A DNA stretch of 64,000 nt, from NCBI GenBank assembly GCA_045629285.1, contig JAZQQY010000012.1, positions 28,102 through 92,101 on the forward strand. Direction: 5' to 3'. The notes under the pieces were generated by a model that was not told where the DNA came from, ran no database searches, and saw nothing but the letters and a program-made list of their open reading frames with translations. The stretch is from UBA1723 sp045629285. Its GTDB lineage: Bacteria; Bacteroidota; Bacteroidia; Bacteroidales; Paludibacteraceae. Position 1 is the stretch's first letter, and each line of letters starts with the position of its first letter. A program made the position numbers and the translations under genes. Positions 55,977 to 61,258 of the stretch are shown piece by piece.

Positions 55977-57149
55977 ATGGCAAAAATTCATATAACTCTT
56001 GTCGGAGGAGAACCATCTCCCGTATATTGGGCAATCAAGCACAGCATGCCAGACGTTGTAGTGCTTGTTTATTCACAAGAATCAATTAAAAGTGCAGCAA
56101 ATGTCAAAAGAGTTGTTAGCAAAAATTTTGGAGACAAGATACAAATCAAAGAAGTCCAATTTGGAGCTTTAGACTTAACCGGCACTCAATCTCAAATTGC
56201 ATCTATACTTAATAGTTACCAAAATGACAATGTAGAGGTTAATATCGCCAGTGGGCCAAAAATGTGGACATACTATTTTGTAGAAGGAGCCAAGAATATG
56301 AGTAATGTCTCGTTCGTAAATATTGATCAAAACTGCGTATTCTACAACTATACACAAAAAGAACAGTTTGACGATGTCAAGTTCAATATGCATGACGAAC
56401 TTTCTCTTCATACAGAATATGATTATAATTTCTTTGACGACAACACTTACAACGATAATGACCTCAAGGAAATCCATAAAATTGAAAGTTTAAGGGGTTT
56501 TGGATCGTATGAGTTTTCGGATTTGGTCAAAAAAATGAAAACTGAATTTGAGCATTTACACATAAAAAGATCAGATGATCTAGAAACCAAAAAGAACTTG
56601 GTGCCAAAAGAGATGAAGAAATCAAAGGACAAATCCTTCATCCAATGGAATAAAGAAGACGAATCATTCTTCATTCATCTGGAAAATAGCCAAGGAAAAA
56701 TCAAAGAAGAAAAGCTAGAATCTATCTATGCTTTCGACTTTTTATTTAATGGAGTATGGTTTGAATTAAGAGTAGGTGAACTTATCAAAAAATGCCTTGA
56801 TTGTCAAGAAATAATCTATAGCTGTGAGTTCAAAGACGGTACGGAAAGTACTCAGAATGAAATTGATCTAATTGCCAATATTGGCAAAAGACTTCTATTT
56901 GTTGAATGCAAAACAGATGTCTCAAAAATCACAGATATCGACAAATTCTCAAGTTCAGCTCGCAATTTTGGTGGCAATGGCACAAGAAAACTATTTATTA
57001 CCTATGAAAAACTAGACGAAACAGAGACCTCAAAATGCAAGAATAATAGAATACTGCATTTTTCTTGGAAAGAAGATCATGACGGATTAGCTCCTATTCC
57101 AGCTCTAGAAAAATATTTGAAAGACAACCTGTCTAAATCAAGACTTTAA
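55977..57149 (+). CDS. Card1/Can2-like CARF-domain nuclease
   Basis: A 390-residue ancillary nuclease. Residues 1-150 form a Rossmann-like CARF domain (ITLVGGEPSPVYWAIKHSMP, NIASGPKMWTYYFVEGAKNM) that binds cyclic oligoadenylate. Residues about 250-360 are a PD-(D/E)XK nuclease: GVWFELRVGELIKKC, NEIDLIAN and LLFVECKTDVSK with E-D-ECK residues intact. The Card1/Can2 group (DUF1887) cuts nucleic acid when activated by Cas10 signalling. It supplies the DNase or RNase activity missing from the HD-less Cas10. Confidence 0.88.
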   Translation: MAKIHITLVGGEPSPVYWAIKHSMPDVVVLVYSQESIKSAANVKRVVSKNFGDKIQIKEVQFGALDLTGTQSQIASILNSYQNDNVEVNIASGPKMWTYYFVEGAKNMSNVSFVNIDQNCVFYNYTQKEQFDDVKFNMHDELSLHTEYDYNFFDDNTYNDNDLKEIHKIESLRGFGSYEFSDLVKKMKTEFEHLHIKRSDDLETKKNLVPKEMKKSKDKSFIQWNKEDESFFIHLENSQGKIKEEKLESIYAFDFLFNGVWFELRVGELIKKCLDCQEIIYSCEFKDGTESTQNEIDLIANIGKRLLFVECKTDVSKITDIDKFSSSARNFGGNGTRKLFITYEKLDETETSKCKNNRILHFSWKEDHDGLAPIPALEKYLKDNLSKSRL

Positions 57150-57153
57150 GCCT

Positions 57154-57519
57154 ATGTTCATCAATCTATCAAACCATCCATCGTCAAAATGGACGGAAGC
57201 ACAAACTAATGCAGCCAAGATGTATGGCGAAATTGTCGACCTTCCATTTCCAAGTGTAGATCCTGCAGGAACCACTGACTACATTGACAATATGGCAAAT
57301 GAATATGTGCAAAAGGTGAAAGAGATGGCAGACGGAAATCCTACCGTCGTACATGTCATGGGAGAAATGACTCTTATCTTTTCCATTATCAACAAATTAC
57401 ACAAAGAAGGCATTGAATGCGTATGCTCTACTACAGAAAGAATTGTAGAAGAATTAGAAAATGGCGAGAAAAAAGTAGTGTTTAACTTCGTAAAGTTCAG
57501 AGAGTATGCCAAGCTGTAA
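57154..57519 (+). CDS. Small CRISPR-associated protein, possible ring nuclease
   Basis: A 121-residue single-domain alpha/beta protein. It starts MFINLSNHPSSKWTEAQ and has GEIVDLPFPSVDPAG and HVMGEMTLIFSIINKL. Similar proteins are seen beside type III loci of Bacteroidota. The size and Rossmann-like pattern resemble Csx15/Csx20-type proteins, which degrade cyclic oligoadenylate. That function is inferred. The last 14 bases overlap the WYL gene. Confidence 0.7.
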   Translation: MFINLSNHPSSKWTEAQTNAAKMYGEIVDLPFPSVDPAGTTDYIDNMANEYVQKVKEMADGNPTVVHVMGEMTLIFSIINKLHKEGIECVCSTTERIVEELENGEKKVVFNFVKFREYAKL

Positions 57520-58471
57520 AAATGCAGATGAAAGATATAAAGTTTACGACAAACTTTTTAGAGACGTCAATAGACCTGAGGGATATTGTCGAGAAGAAAT
57601 AATGTTAGAATTGGAACAAAACATCTCACCTCAACAATTCAATAGAGATATAAAACAAATGATTGCTTTGTTTTTCAATAACGACGATGAAGTTATCTTC
57701 AAAACGCAGAAAGGCAAAGAAGTGTATTATACTTATTACGACAAATCTCAAGGTATAAACGTAAACAGCAAAACATTCGAAACTATTTCAAAGCTATCCC
57801 AAATTGAAGGACTTGGAATAGATGATCTTATAAACGATTTATGTGAAACAGCAGGAATTGACAAGAAAAACGATTCTTTGATTTCATACGAATCAGTAAG
57901 AAGTCTAAAAGGCATCGAACTTGTTATTCCTTTCTATTATTGTATTCTCAACAAACAAGTCATTGAAATTGATTTCTTGAGAGAATTTGAAAGCGTAGAG
58001 ACTTACATCATCCATCCCTATCACTTACGAAGATATAACGGCAGATGGTTTTTATTTGGATGGAATCCTGAAAAGCAACACATTTACAACATTTCATTTG
58101 AAAGGGTAAAAGGTTTTAGAGAACGTCTAGATCTCGTTTTTGAAGACGCGAAAAGTCATGGCATTCAATTTGGAGGAGACAACGACTATTACAAAGACGT
58201 GGTAGGAGTCACTAAATATGATGACAAACCTGTAATAAAAATCTATATTAGGTTTTCAAACAAGACTTTTCATTATGTCAAGACTAAACCTATACACCCT
58301 TCTCAAAAAATATATGACCAAAATACAGTCACAATTGACGTATCTCCCAATTATGAGTTAGACTCGCAAATTCTGTCCTTTGGAGACAATGCAGAAGTAG
58401 TTGGTCCTCCTGAATACCGTGATCATATAAAGGAGAAAGTCAAAAATCTAGTCGAAAAATATAAGGATTAA
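57506..58471 (+). CDS. WYL-domain transcriptional regulator
   Basis: A 321-residue regulator. The N-terminus is a winged-helix DNA-binding region (about 10-75, EEIMLELEQNISPQQFNRDI). The WYL domain covers about 140-215 (YIIHPYHLRRYNGRWFLFGW). The C-terminal part (WCX-like) ends LVEKYKD. WYL proteins often control CRISPR and defence loci and may sense nucleic acid. The start overlaps the previous gene by 14 bases, so translation is probably coupled. Confidence 0.88.
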   Translation: MPSCKNADERYKVYDKLFRDVNRPEGYCREEIMLELEQNISPQQFNRDIKQMIALFFNNDDEVIFKTQKGKEVYYTYYDKSQGINVNSKTFETISKLSQIEGLGIDDLINDLCETAGIDKKNDSLISYESVRSLKGIELVIPFYYCILNKQVIEIDFLREFESVETYIIHPYHLRRYNGRWFLFGWNPEKQHIYNISFERVKGFRERLDLVFEDAKSHGIQFGGDNDYYKDVVGVTKYDDKPVIKIYIRFSNKTFHYVKTKPIHPSQKIYDQNTVTIDVSPNYELDSQILSFGDNAEVVGPPEYRDHIKEKVKNLVEKYKD

Positions 58472-58488
58472 GAGGAATAATTCTAAGT

Positions 58489-58524
58489 AGCCCGATTCAC
58501 AGAATTTGTGAGTCGGGCTTTTTT
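58489..58524 (+). terminator. Terminator of the type III effector operon
   Basis: Twelve-bp stem AGCCCGATTCAC / GTGAGTCGGGCT with one T-G pair, then six T. It separates the effector operon from the small-peptide array. Confidence 0.92.
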
Positions 58525-58564
58525 GTTGAATCCAAGATGTTCAACGTTACCCGTTACATTGCGG

Positions 58565-58572
58565 TAGATTTG
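58565..58572 (+). promoter_or_regulatory. -7 promoter element of the RNA-peptide array
   Basis: TAGATTTG matches TAnnTTTG. Transcription would start near 58580, about 35 bases before element A1, so the whole array may be one transcript. Confidence 0.6.
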
Positions 58573-58615
58573 CAATATCGAAAGTGATCATTGACATTTT
58601 GGTTTGGTAAGACTA

Positions 58616-58680
58616 ATGAGTGGCGGGCTCACTCCAACAATGCCCGACGTGGTCCCCTGGCACGGTAGTTCAACCCGGGA
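58616..58680 (+). ncRNA. Structured RNA element A1
   Basis: First of three family A copies. SL1 is GAGTG (58618-58622) with CACTC (58630-58634). Its loop CGGGC (58624-58628) can pair with GCCCG (58642-58646). SL2 is CGTG (58648-58651) with CACG (58661-58664). Its loop (TCCC at 58653-58656) can pair with GGGA (58677-58680) across a linker GTAGTTCAA, an H-type pseudoknot. An ATG at 58616 opens a frame through the element into pep1 (29 codons to its ATG). No match to a known riboswitch was recognised. Confidence 0.7.
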
Positions 58681-58702
58681 GGAGGTAATATCAGTAGGTA
58701 AA

Positions 58703-58786
58703 ATGAATCCGAAAGTAATTATTGCAGTAGCCACAGCAATTGCAGCCGTCATTACAGCTTGCGGTGGTGATAAGGATAAGGACTAA
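58703..58786 (+). CDS. Small hydrophobic peptide pep1
   Basis: A 27-residue peptide beginning MNPKVIIAVATAIAAVIT, then Ala-Cys-Gly-Gly and a charged DKDKD tail. It looks like one membrane helix. Paralogue of pep4 (identical over most of the helix). GGAGG lies 17 bases upstream, with a weaker AGG nearer. The frame is open back to 58604 through element A1, so a longer 56-residue form is possible. Confidence 0.65.
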   Translation: MNPKVIIAVATAIAAVITACGGDKDKD

Positions 58787-58803
58787 GTTCCTGACCTTGT
58801 GAC

Positions 58804-58869
58804 ATGAGTGGCGGGTACACTCCAACAATGCCCGACGTGGTTCCCTGGCACGGCAGTTCAATCCGGGGG
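58804..58869 (+). ncRNA. Structured RNA element A2
   Basis: Second family A copy. SL1 is GAGTG / CACTC (58806-58810, 58818-58822). Its loop CGGGT pairs with GCCCG (58830-58834) through a G-T pair. SL2 is CGTG / CACG (58836-58839, 58849-58852). Loop TTCCC..GG pairs with CCGGGGG (58863-58869) with one bulged T. Linker is GCAGTTCAAT. Changes relative to A1 keep pairing. An ATG at 58804 is in frame with pep2, also 29 codons upstream. Confidence 0.7.
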
Positions 58870-58890
58870 AAAGATAAAAAGGAGGTAATC

Positions 58891-58971
58891 ATGCCAGTTC
58901 CTGTTATTATCGCTATCGCTGAGGCCGTTACGATCATCGCTACAGTTTACAGTACCACTAAGAAGAAATAA
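58891..58971 (+). CDS. Small hydrophobic peptide pep2
   Basis: A 26-residue peptide beginning MPVPVIIAIAEAVTIIATVY, with a basic TTKKK tail. Single membrane-helix-like. Paralogue of pep5. A strong Shine-Dalgarno GGAGG lies at 58881-58885, 5 bases before ATG. This is unusual in Bacteroidota and supports translation from this ATG. Confidence 0.75.
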   Translation: MPVPVIIAIAEAVTIIATVYSTTKKK

Positions 58972-58974
58972 GTC

Positions 58975-59023
58975 ATGGATGTCAGTCATCCCCACCAAGT
59001 CTGCCGGTGGTAGTTGTGGCAGA
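58975..59023 (+). ncRNA. Structured RNA element B1
   Basis: First of three family B copies. SL1 is GGATG / CATCC (58977-58981, 58987-58991) with loop TCAGT. SL2 is CCACC / GGTGG (58992-58996, 59006-59010). Its loop TCTGCC (59000-59005) pairs perfectly with GGCAGA (59018-59023) across linker TAGTTGT. It contains a 12-codon micro-ORF (MDVSHPHQVCRW, stop TAG at 59011-59013) starting 3 bases after the pep2 stop. Confidence 0.75.
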
Positions 59024-59042
59024 TAGGACATATACATATAAT

Positions 59043-59120
59043 ATGATTATATTTCAAGATCCTTGTCCAGAACCAATCTTGATCCAGCTGATTAAGATTG
59101 TCATTCGAAATCGATTCTAA
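59043..59120 (+). CDS. Small peptide pep3
   Basis: A 25-residue peptide beginning MIIFQDPCPEPILIQLIKIV and ending in a basic RNRF. Unlike pep1, pep2, pep4 and pep5, it has no paralogue here and looks amphipathic. It has no Shine-Dalgarno and lies 19 bases after B1. Support is positional, since every other element is followed by a small ORF. Confidence 0.5.
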   Translation: MIIFQDPCPEPILIQLIKIVIRNRF

Positions 59121-59137
59121 GTCGAAGGACAAAAATC

Positions 59138-59186
59138 ATGGATGTCAGTCATCCCCATCAAGTCTGCCGGTGGTAGTTGTGGCAGG
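59138..59186 (+). ncRNA. Structured RNA element B2
   Basis: Second family B copy. SL1 GGATG / CATCC (59140-59144, 59150-59154). SL2 is CCATC / GGTGG (59155-59159, 59169-59173), where C in B1 is T here and pairs with G by wobble. TCTGCC (59163-59168) pairs with GGCAGG (59181-59186). The micro-ORF MDVSHPHQVCRW is identical; the only difference from B1 is a synonymous CAC to CAT. Confidence 0.75.
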
Positions 59187-59204
59187 TGGAAACATATTTA
59201 TACT

Positions 59205-59288
59205 ATGAATCCAACGGTTATCATTGCAGTAGCCACAGCAATTGCAGCTGTCATCACAGCCAGCAATTCTGGCTCGAACAGGGACTAA
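59205..59288 (+). CDS. Small hydrophobic peptide pep4
   Basis: A 27-residue peptide beginning MNPTVIIAVATAIAAVIT, paralogue of pep1 with a polar SNSGSNRD tail. Third-position changes in the shared helix (for example GTA to GTT, ATT to ATC, GCC to GCT) are mostly synonymous, which supports selection on the peptide. No Shine-Dalgarno. It follows a family B element, whereas pep1 follows family A. Confidence 0.7.
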   Translation: MNPTVIIAVATAIAAVITASNSGSNRD

Positions 59289-59311
59289 TCATAATCCCTG
59301 CCTCGAGGGCA

Positions 59312-59376
59312 ATGAGTGGGGGCTCTCTCTGAATGCCCGACGTGGAATCCAGGCACGTGAGTTCAATTCCTGGAGT
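59312..59376 (+). ncRNA. Structured RNA element A3
   Basis: Third and most diverged family A copy. SL1 is GAGTG with CTCTC (one T-T mismatch); its loop GGGC can pair with GCCC (59334-59337). SL2 is CGTG / CACG (59341-59344, 59354-59357). Loop TCCAGG (59348-59353) is perfectly complementary to CCTGGA (59369-59374). This pairing replaces TCCC / GGGA of A1, a compensatory change on both sides. The frame from ATG 59312 is stopped by TGA at 59330. Confidence 0.7.
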
Positions 59377-59395
59377 TGATAAAAGGAGGTTTATC

Positions 59396-59473
59396 ATGCC
59401 TATTCCAGTTATCATCGCAATTGCTGAAGCAGTGACTATCATCGCCACAGCCTACGGCAATTCGAAAAAGTAA
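59396..59473 (+). CDS. Small hydrophobic peptide pep5
   Basis: A 25-residue peptide beginning MPIPVIIAIAEAVTIIATAY with a basic GNSKK tail, paralogue of pep2. A strong Shine-Dalgarno GGAGG (59385-59389) lies 6 bases before ATG. Nucleotide differences from pep2 in the helix are mainly at third positions. Confidence 0.75.
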   Translation: MPIPVIIAIAEAVTIIATAYGNSKK

Positions 59474-59487
59474 GTAGGAGGAAAATC

Positions 59488-59536
59488 ATGGATGTCAGTC
59501 ATCCCCATCAAGTCTGCCGGTGGTAGTTGTGGCAGA
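59488..59536 (+). ncRNA. Structured RNA element B3
   Basis: Third family B copy, identical to B2 over its whole core except that the pseudoknot 3' strand is GGCAGA (59531-59536) as in B1. The micro-ORF start at 59488 has a strong Shine-Dalgarno GGAGG at 59477-59481. The micro-ORF stop TAG is followed in the same frame by an open reading frame into pep6. Confidence 0.75.
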
Positions 59537-59556
59537 CAAACAAAGATATTAAGATT

Positions 59557-59721
59557 ATGAAGAGACGTATAATTGAATTAATCAAAAGCTTTATAGATAC
59601 GTTATTAAAAACGGATATGAATTATGGAAAAGAAGAATCCATATATTCGCCGAATAGGCACATGTACTATTCAAGCAGAATGTATTCTTTCAGAATCCTA
59701 AATAAGTACCGTCGATACTAA
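59557..59721 (+). CDS. Small basic protein pep6
   Basis: A 54-residue protein beginning MKRRIIELIKSFIDTLLKTD and rich in Tyr, Arg and Met towards the C-terminus (KYRRY end). The first half could be an amphipathic helix. It follows B3. It is in frame with the B3 micro-ORF across a single TAG, so a read-through product is possible but not shown. Confidence 0.55.
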   Translation: MKRRIIELIKSFIDTLLKTDMNYGKEESIYSPNRHMYYSSRMYSFRILNKYRRY

Positions 59722-59753
59722 TCTAATTCATAAACCATAAAATTCCTACTACA

Positions 59754-60041
59754 ATGTTAAACAAGAGAAATAAAATCAAATCGCTATCTAAATCGCGCTA
59801 TAACTCATTAAACAAATACGATCAGAAGACATTCGATGAACGCACACCCCTCCGTCGCACACTATGCAGACAATGTGGCAGGCACAAACATTTGTTTGAT
59901 ACAGAAAAGGAAGCTTTGCTTTTCCTCGTCTACAACGGAGAGATAATCGAGTCGAGAAACGGAATAAAACCATTAAGAGCATATTGGTGCGACGCCTGTG
60001 GAGGCTACCACACCACGCATTTGAAAGAATGGACAGCATAA
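59754..60041 (+). CDS. Small zinc-ribbon protein
   Basis: A 95-residue basic protein. CRQC at 38-41 and CDAC at 79-82 would hold one zinc; HTTH follows at 86-89. The C-terminal WCDACGGYHTTH resembles small zinc-ribbon proteins common in phages and mobile elements. It lies between the peptide array and cas1 and is probably the last coding gene of the array transcript. The function is unknown. Confidence 0.8.
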   Translation: MLNKRNKIKSLSKSRYNSLNKYDQKTFDERTPLRRTLCRQCGRHKHLFDTEKEALLFLVYNGEIIESRNGIKPLRAYWCDACGGYHTTHLKEWTA

Positions 60042-60072
60042 TTACGACGTTGGTAAGCGTAAGTCGACTATA

Positions 60073-60200
60073 ACGGCAACCGTCTCCTGCCATTCAATCA
60101 GAGGATTAAGCCCAGTGTCCTCGTTCCTTACAGCGAGGATCAGACAGACCCGGACTGGGCAGTGGATTTTGATCTGTCTCAGAATCATATTTGCAGGAGA
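60073..60200 (+). ncRNA. Candidate structured RNA C upstream of cas1
   Basis: Several perfect complementary segments suggest a folded RNA. ACGG / CCGT hairpin at 60073-60083. An outer stem pairs TCTCCTGC (60083-60090) with GCAGGAGA (60193-60200). Inside are hairpin AATC / GATT (60096-60107), stem GCCCAGT / ACTGGGC (60110-60116, 60154-60160) enclosing hairpin TCCTCG / CGAGGA (60118-60139), and AGACAGA (60142-60148) crossing to TCTGTCT (60173-60179). The last crossing makes an H-type pseudoknot after a hairpin, the same order as in elements A and B. No coding frame was supported. The 230-base gap between the zinc-ribbon gene and cas1 is explained by it. Confidence 0.6.
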
Positions 60201-60207
60201 TGATATC

Positions 60208-60240
60208 AAGACGTTGAATTGTGAAATCCGGCGTCTTTTA
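60208..60240 (+). terminator. Possible terminator before cas1
   Basis: AAGACG / CGTCTT with an 18-base loop, then TTTTA. The stem is short and the loop long, so this is weak. If real, it separates the array from cas1 or acts as an attenuator for the adaptation genes, since no -7 box was found between it and cas1. Confidence 0.4.
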
Positions 60241-60271
60241 TTCATAATCATTCATCTAACACCCCCTATCT

Positions 60272-61255
60272 ATGGACCTAATCCTCAACACTTATGGAAT
60301 TACCCTTACCCGAGACTTAGACGGACTCGTGGTCATATCCGACGGTGCCAAGCAACGAGTGCCGACGGAAGGCATCACGTCGATACATGTGTGCAAAGGG
60401 GCAACAATTTCAAGCGACGCAGTGCTGCTTGCGATAGAAAAAGAGATAGAAATCATCTTCACCACAAAGGATGGACAACCCATGGGCAGGATTTGGAGCC
60501 CCAAATACGGATCCATATCCACTATCCGAAAAGGGCAGCTTGCTTTTATGCAATGTCAAGATTCAGTGGTTTGGATAAAAGCGATTATCAGTCAGAAAAT
60601 AGAGAATCAGCAGGCTCTGCTCTTGGCAATGGATCCAAAAGACGACGGTGTTCTTGAAGCAGCTAAGACAAAAGCCATTTGCAGATTGGAAGAATATCGA
60701 TCCAAATTAAAGGAGATTGACGGAGATTTCGTGAGCGACGTCGCTGCTAAACTTAGAGGTTGGGAGGGACAAGCGTCGAAAATATATTTCGACTGCATGA
60801 ACCTTTTCCTCCCTGATCAATATCGATTTGAGGAACGCACACAACATCCCGCAATGGATGTAGCTAACGCTTTGCTGAACTATGGCTACGGCATGCTCTA
60901 TTCCAAAATTGAGGGTGCACTGATAAAAAGCGGTATCGATCCATATATTGGAGTGTTGCACCGCGACAATTACAACCGGCCGGTGTTGGTGTATGATGTG
61001 ATTGAGATTTACAGAGTGTGGGTGGACTATGTTGTCTTTTCCCTACTCTGTCAGAAAATAATAACAGACGAATTTTACAGCGTCAAAGAAGACGGTTCCT
61101 ACTGGCTTGAACATCTCGGACGAAGAGTGCTCATCCAGTCTCTCAACGACTACTTGGAAGAGATAGTAGGTATGGGGAATATAAAGAGGAGCAGGCTGAC
61201 GCAGATCTTCTTGTTTTGCCAGGATTTGGCTCAGACATTTAAAAAATTTGACTAA
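60272..61255 (+). CDS. cas1: CRISPR integrase Cas1
   Basis: A 327-residue spacer integrase. The N-terminal beta domain reads LNTYGITLTRDLDGLVVISD. The helical catalytic domain has ALLNYGYGMLYSKIEGALIK, GIDPYIGVLHRDNYNRP (His) and LVYDVIEIYR (Asp). It is not fused to a reverse transcriptase. The next gene starts 3 bases downstream, so cas1, the primase-polymerase, cas2 and the reverse transcriptase form one operon. Confidence 0.95.
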   Translation: MDLILNTYGITLTRDLDGLVVISDGAKQRVPTEGITSIHVCKGATISSDAVLLAIEKEIEIIFTTKDGQPMGRIWSPKYGSISTIRKGQLAFMQCQDSVVWIKAIISQKIENQQALLLAMDPKDDGVLEAAKTKAICRLEEYRSKLKEIDGDFVSDVAAKLRGWEGQASKIYFDCMNLFLPDQYRFEERTQHPAMDVANALLNYGYGMLYSKIEGALIKSGIDPYIGVLHRDNYNRPVLVYDVIEIYRVWVDYVVFSLLCQKIITDEFYSVKEDGSYWLEHLGRRVLIQSLNDYLEEIVGMGNIKRSRLTQIFLFCQDLAQTFKKFD

Positions 61256-61258
61256 ACT

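Noticed and set aside
58975..59536. Family B copies as CRISPR repeats
   Set aside because: Only three copies with unequal spacing (about 163 and 350 bases), each followed by a coding sequence rather than a 30-40-base spacer.
58616..59536. Elements A and B as pistol or HDV-like self-cleaving ribozymes
   Set aside because: The stem plus loop pseudoknot and AGUU linker are reminiscent of pistol, but the linker is too short and the cleavage-site stem is not seen; HDV nesting does not fit.
58616..59721. Small-gene array as an integron cassette array
   Set aside because: The elements lie before rather than after each gene and lack consistent attC core sites in all copies; no integrase is present.
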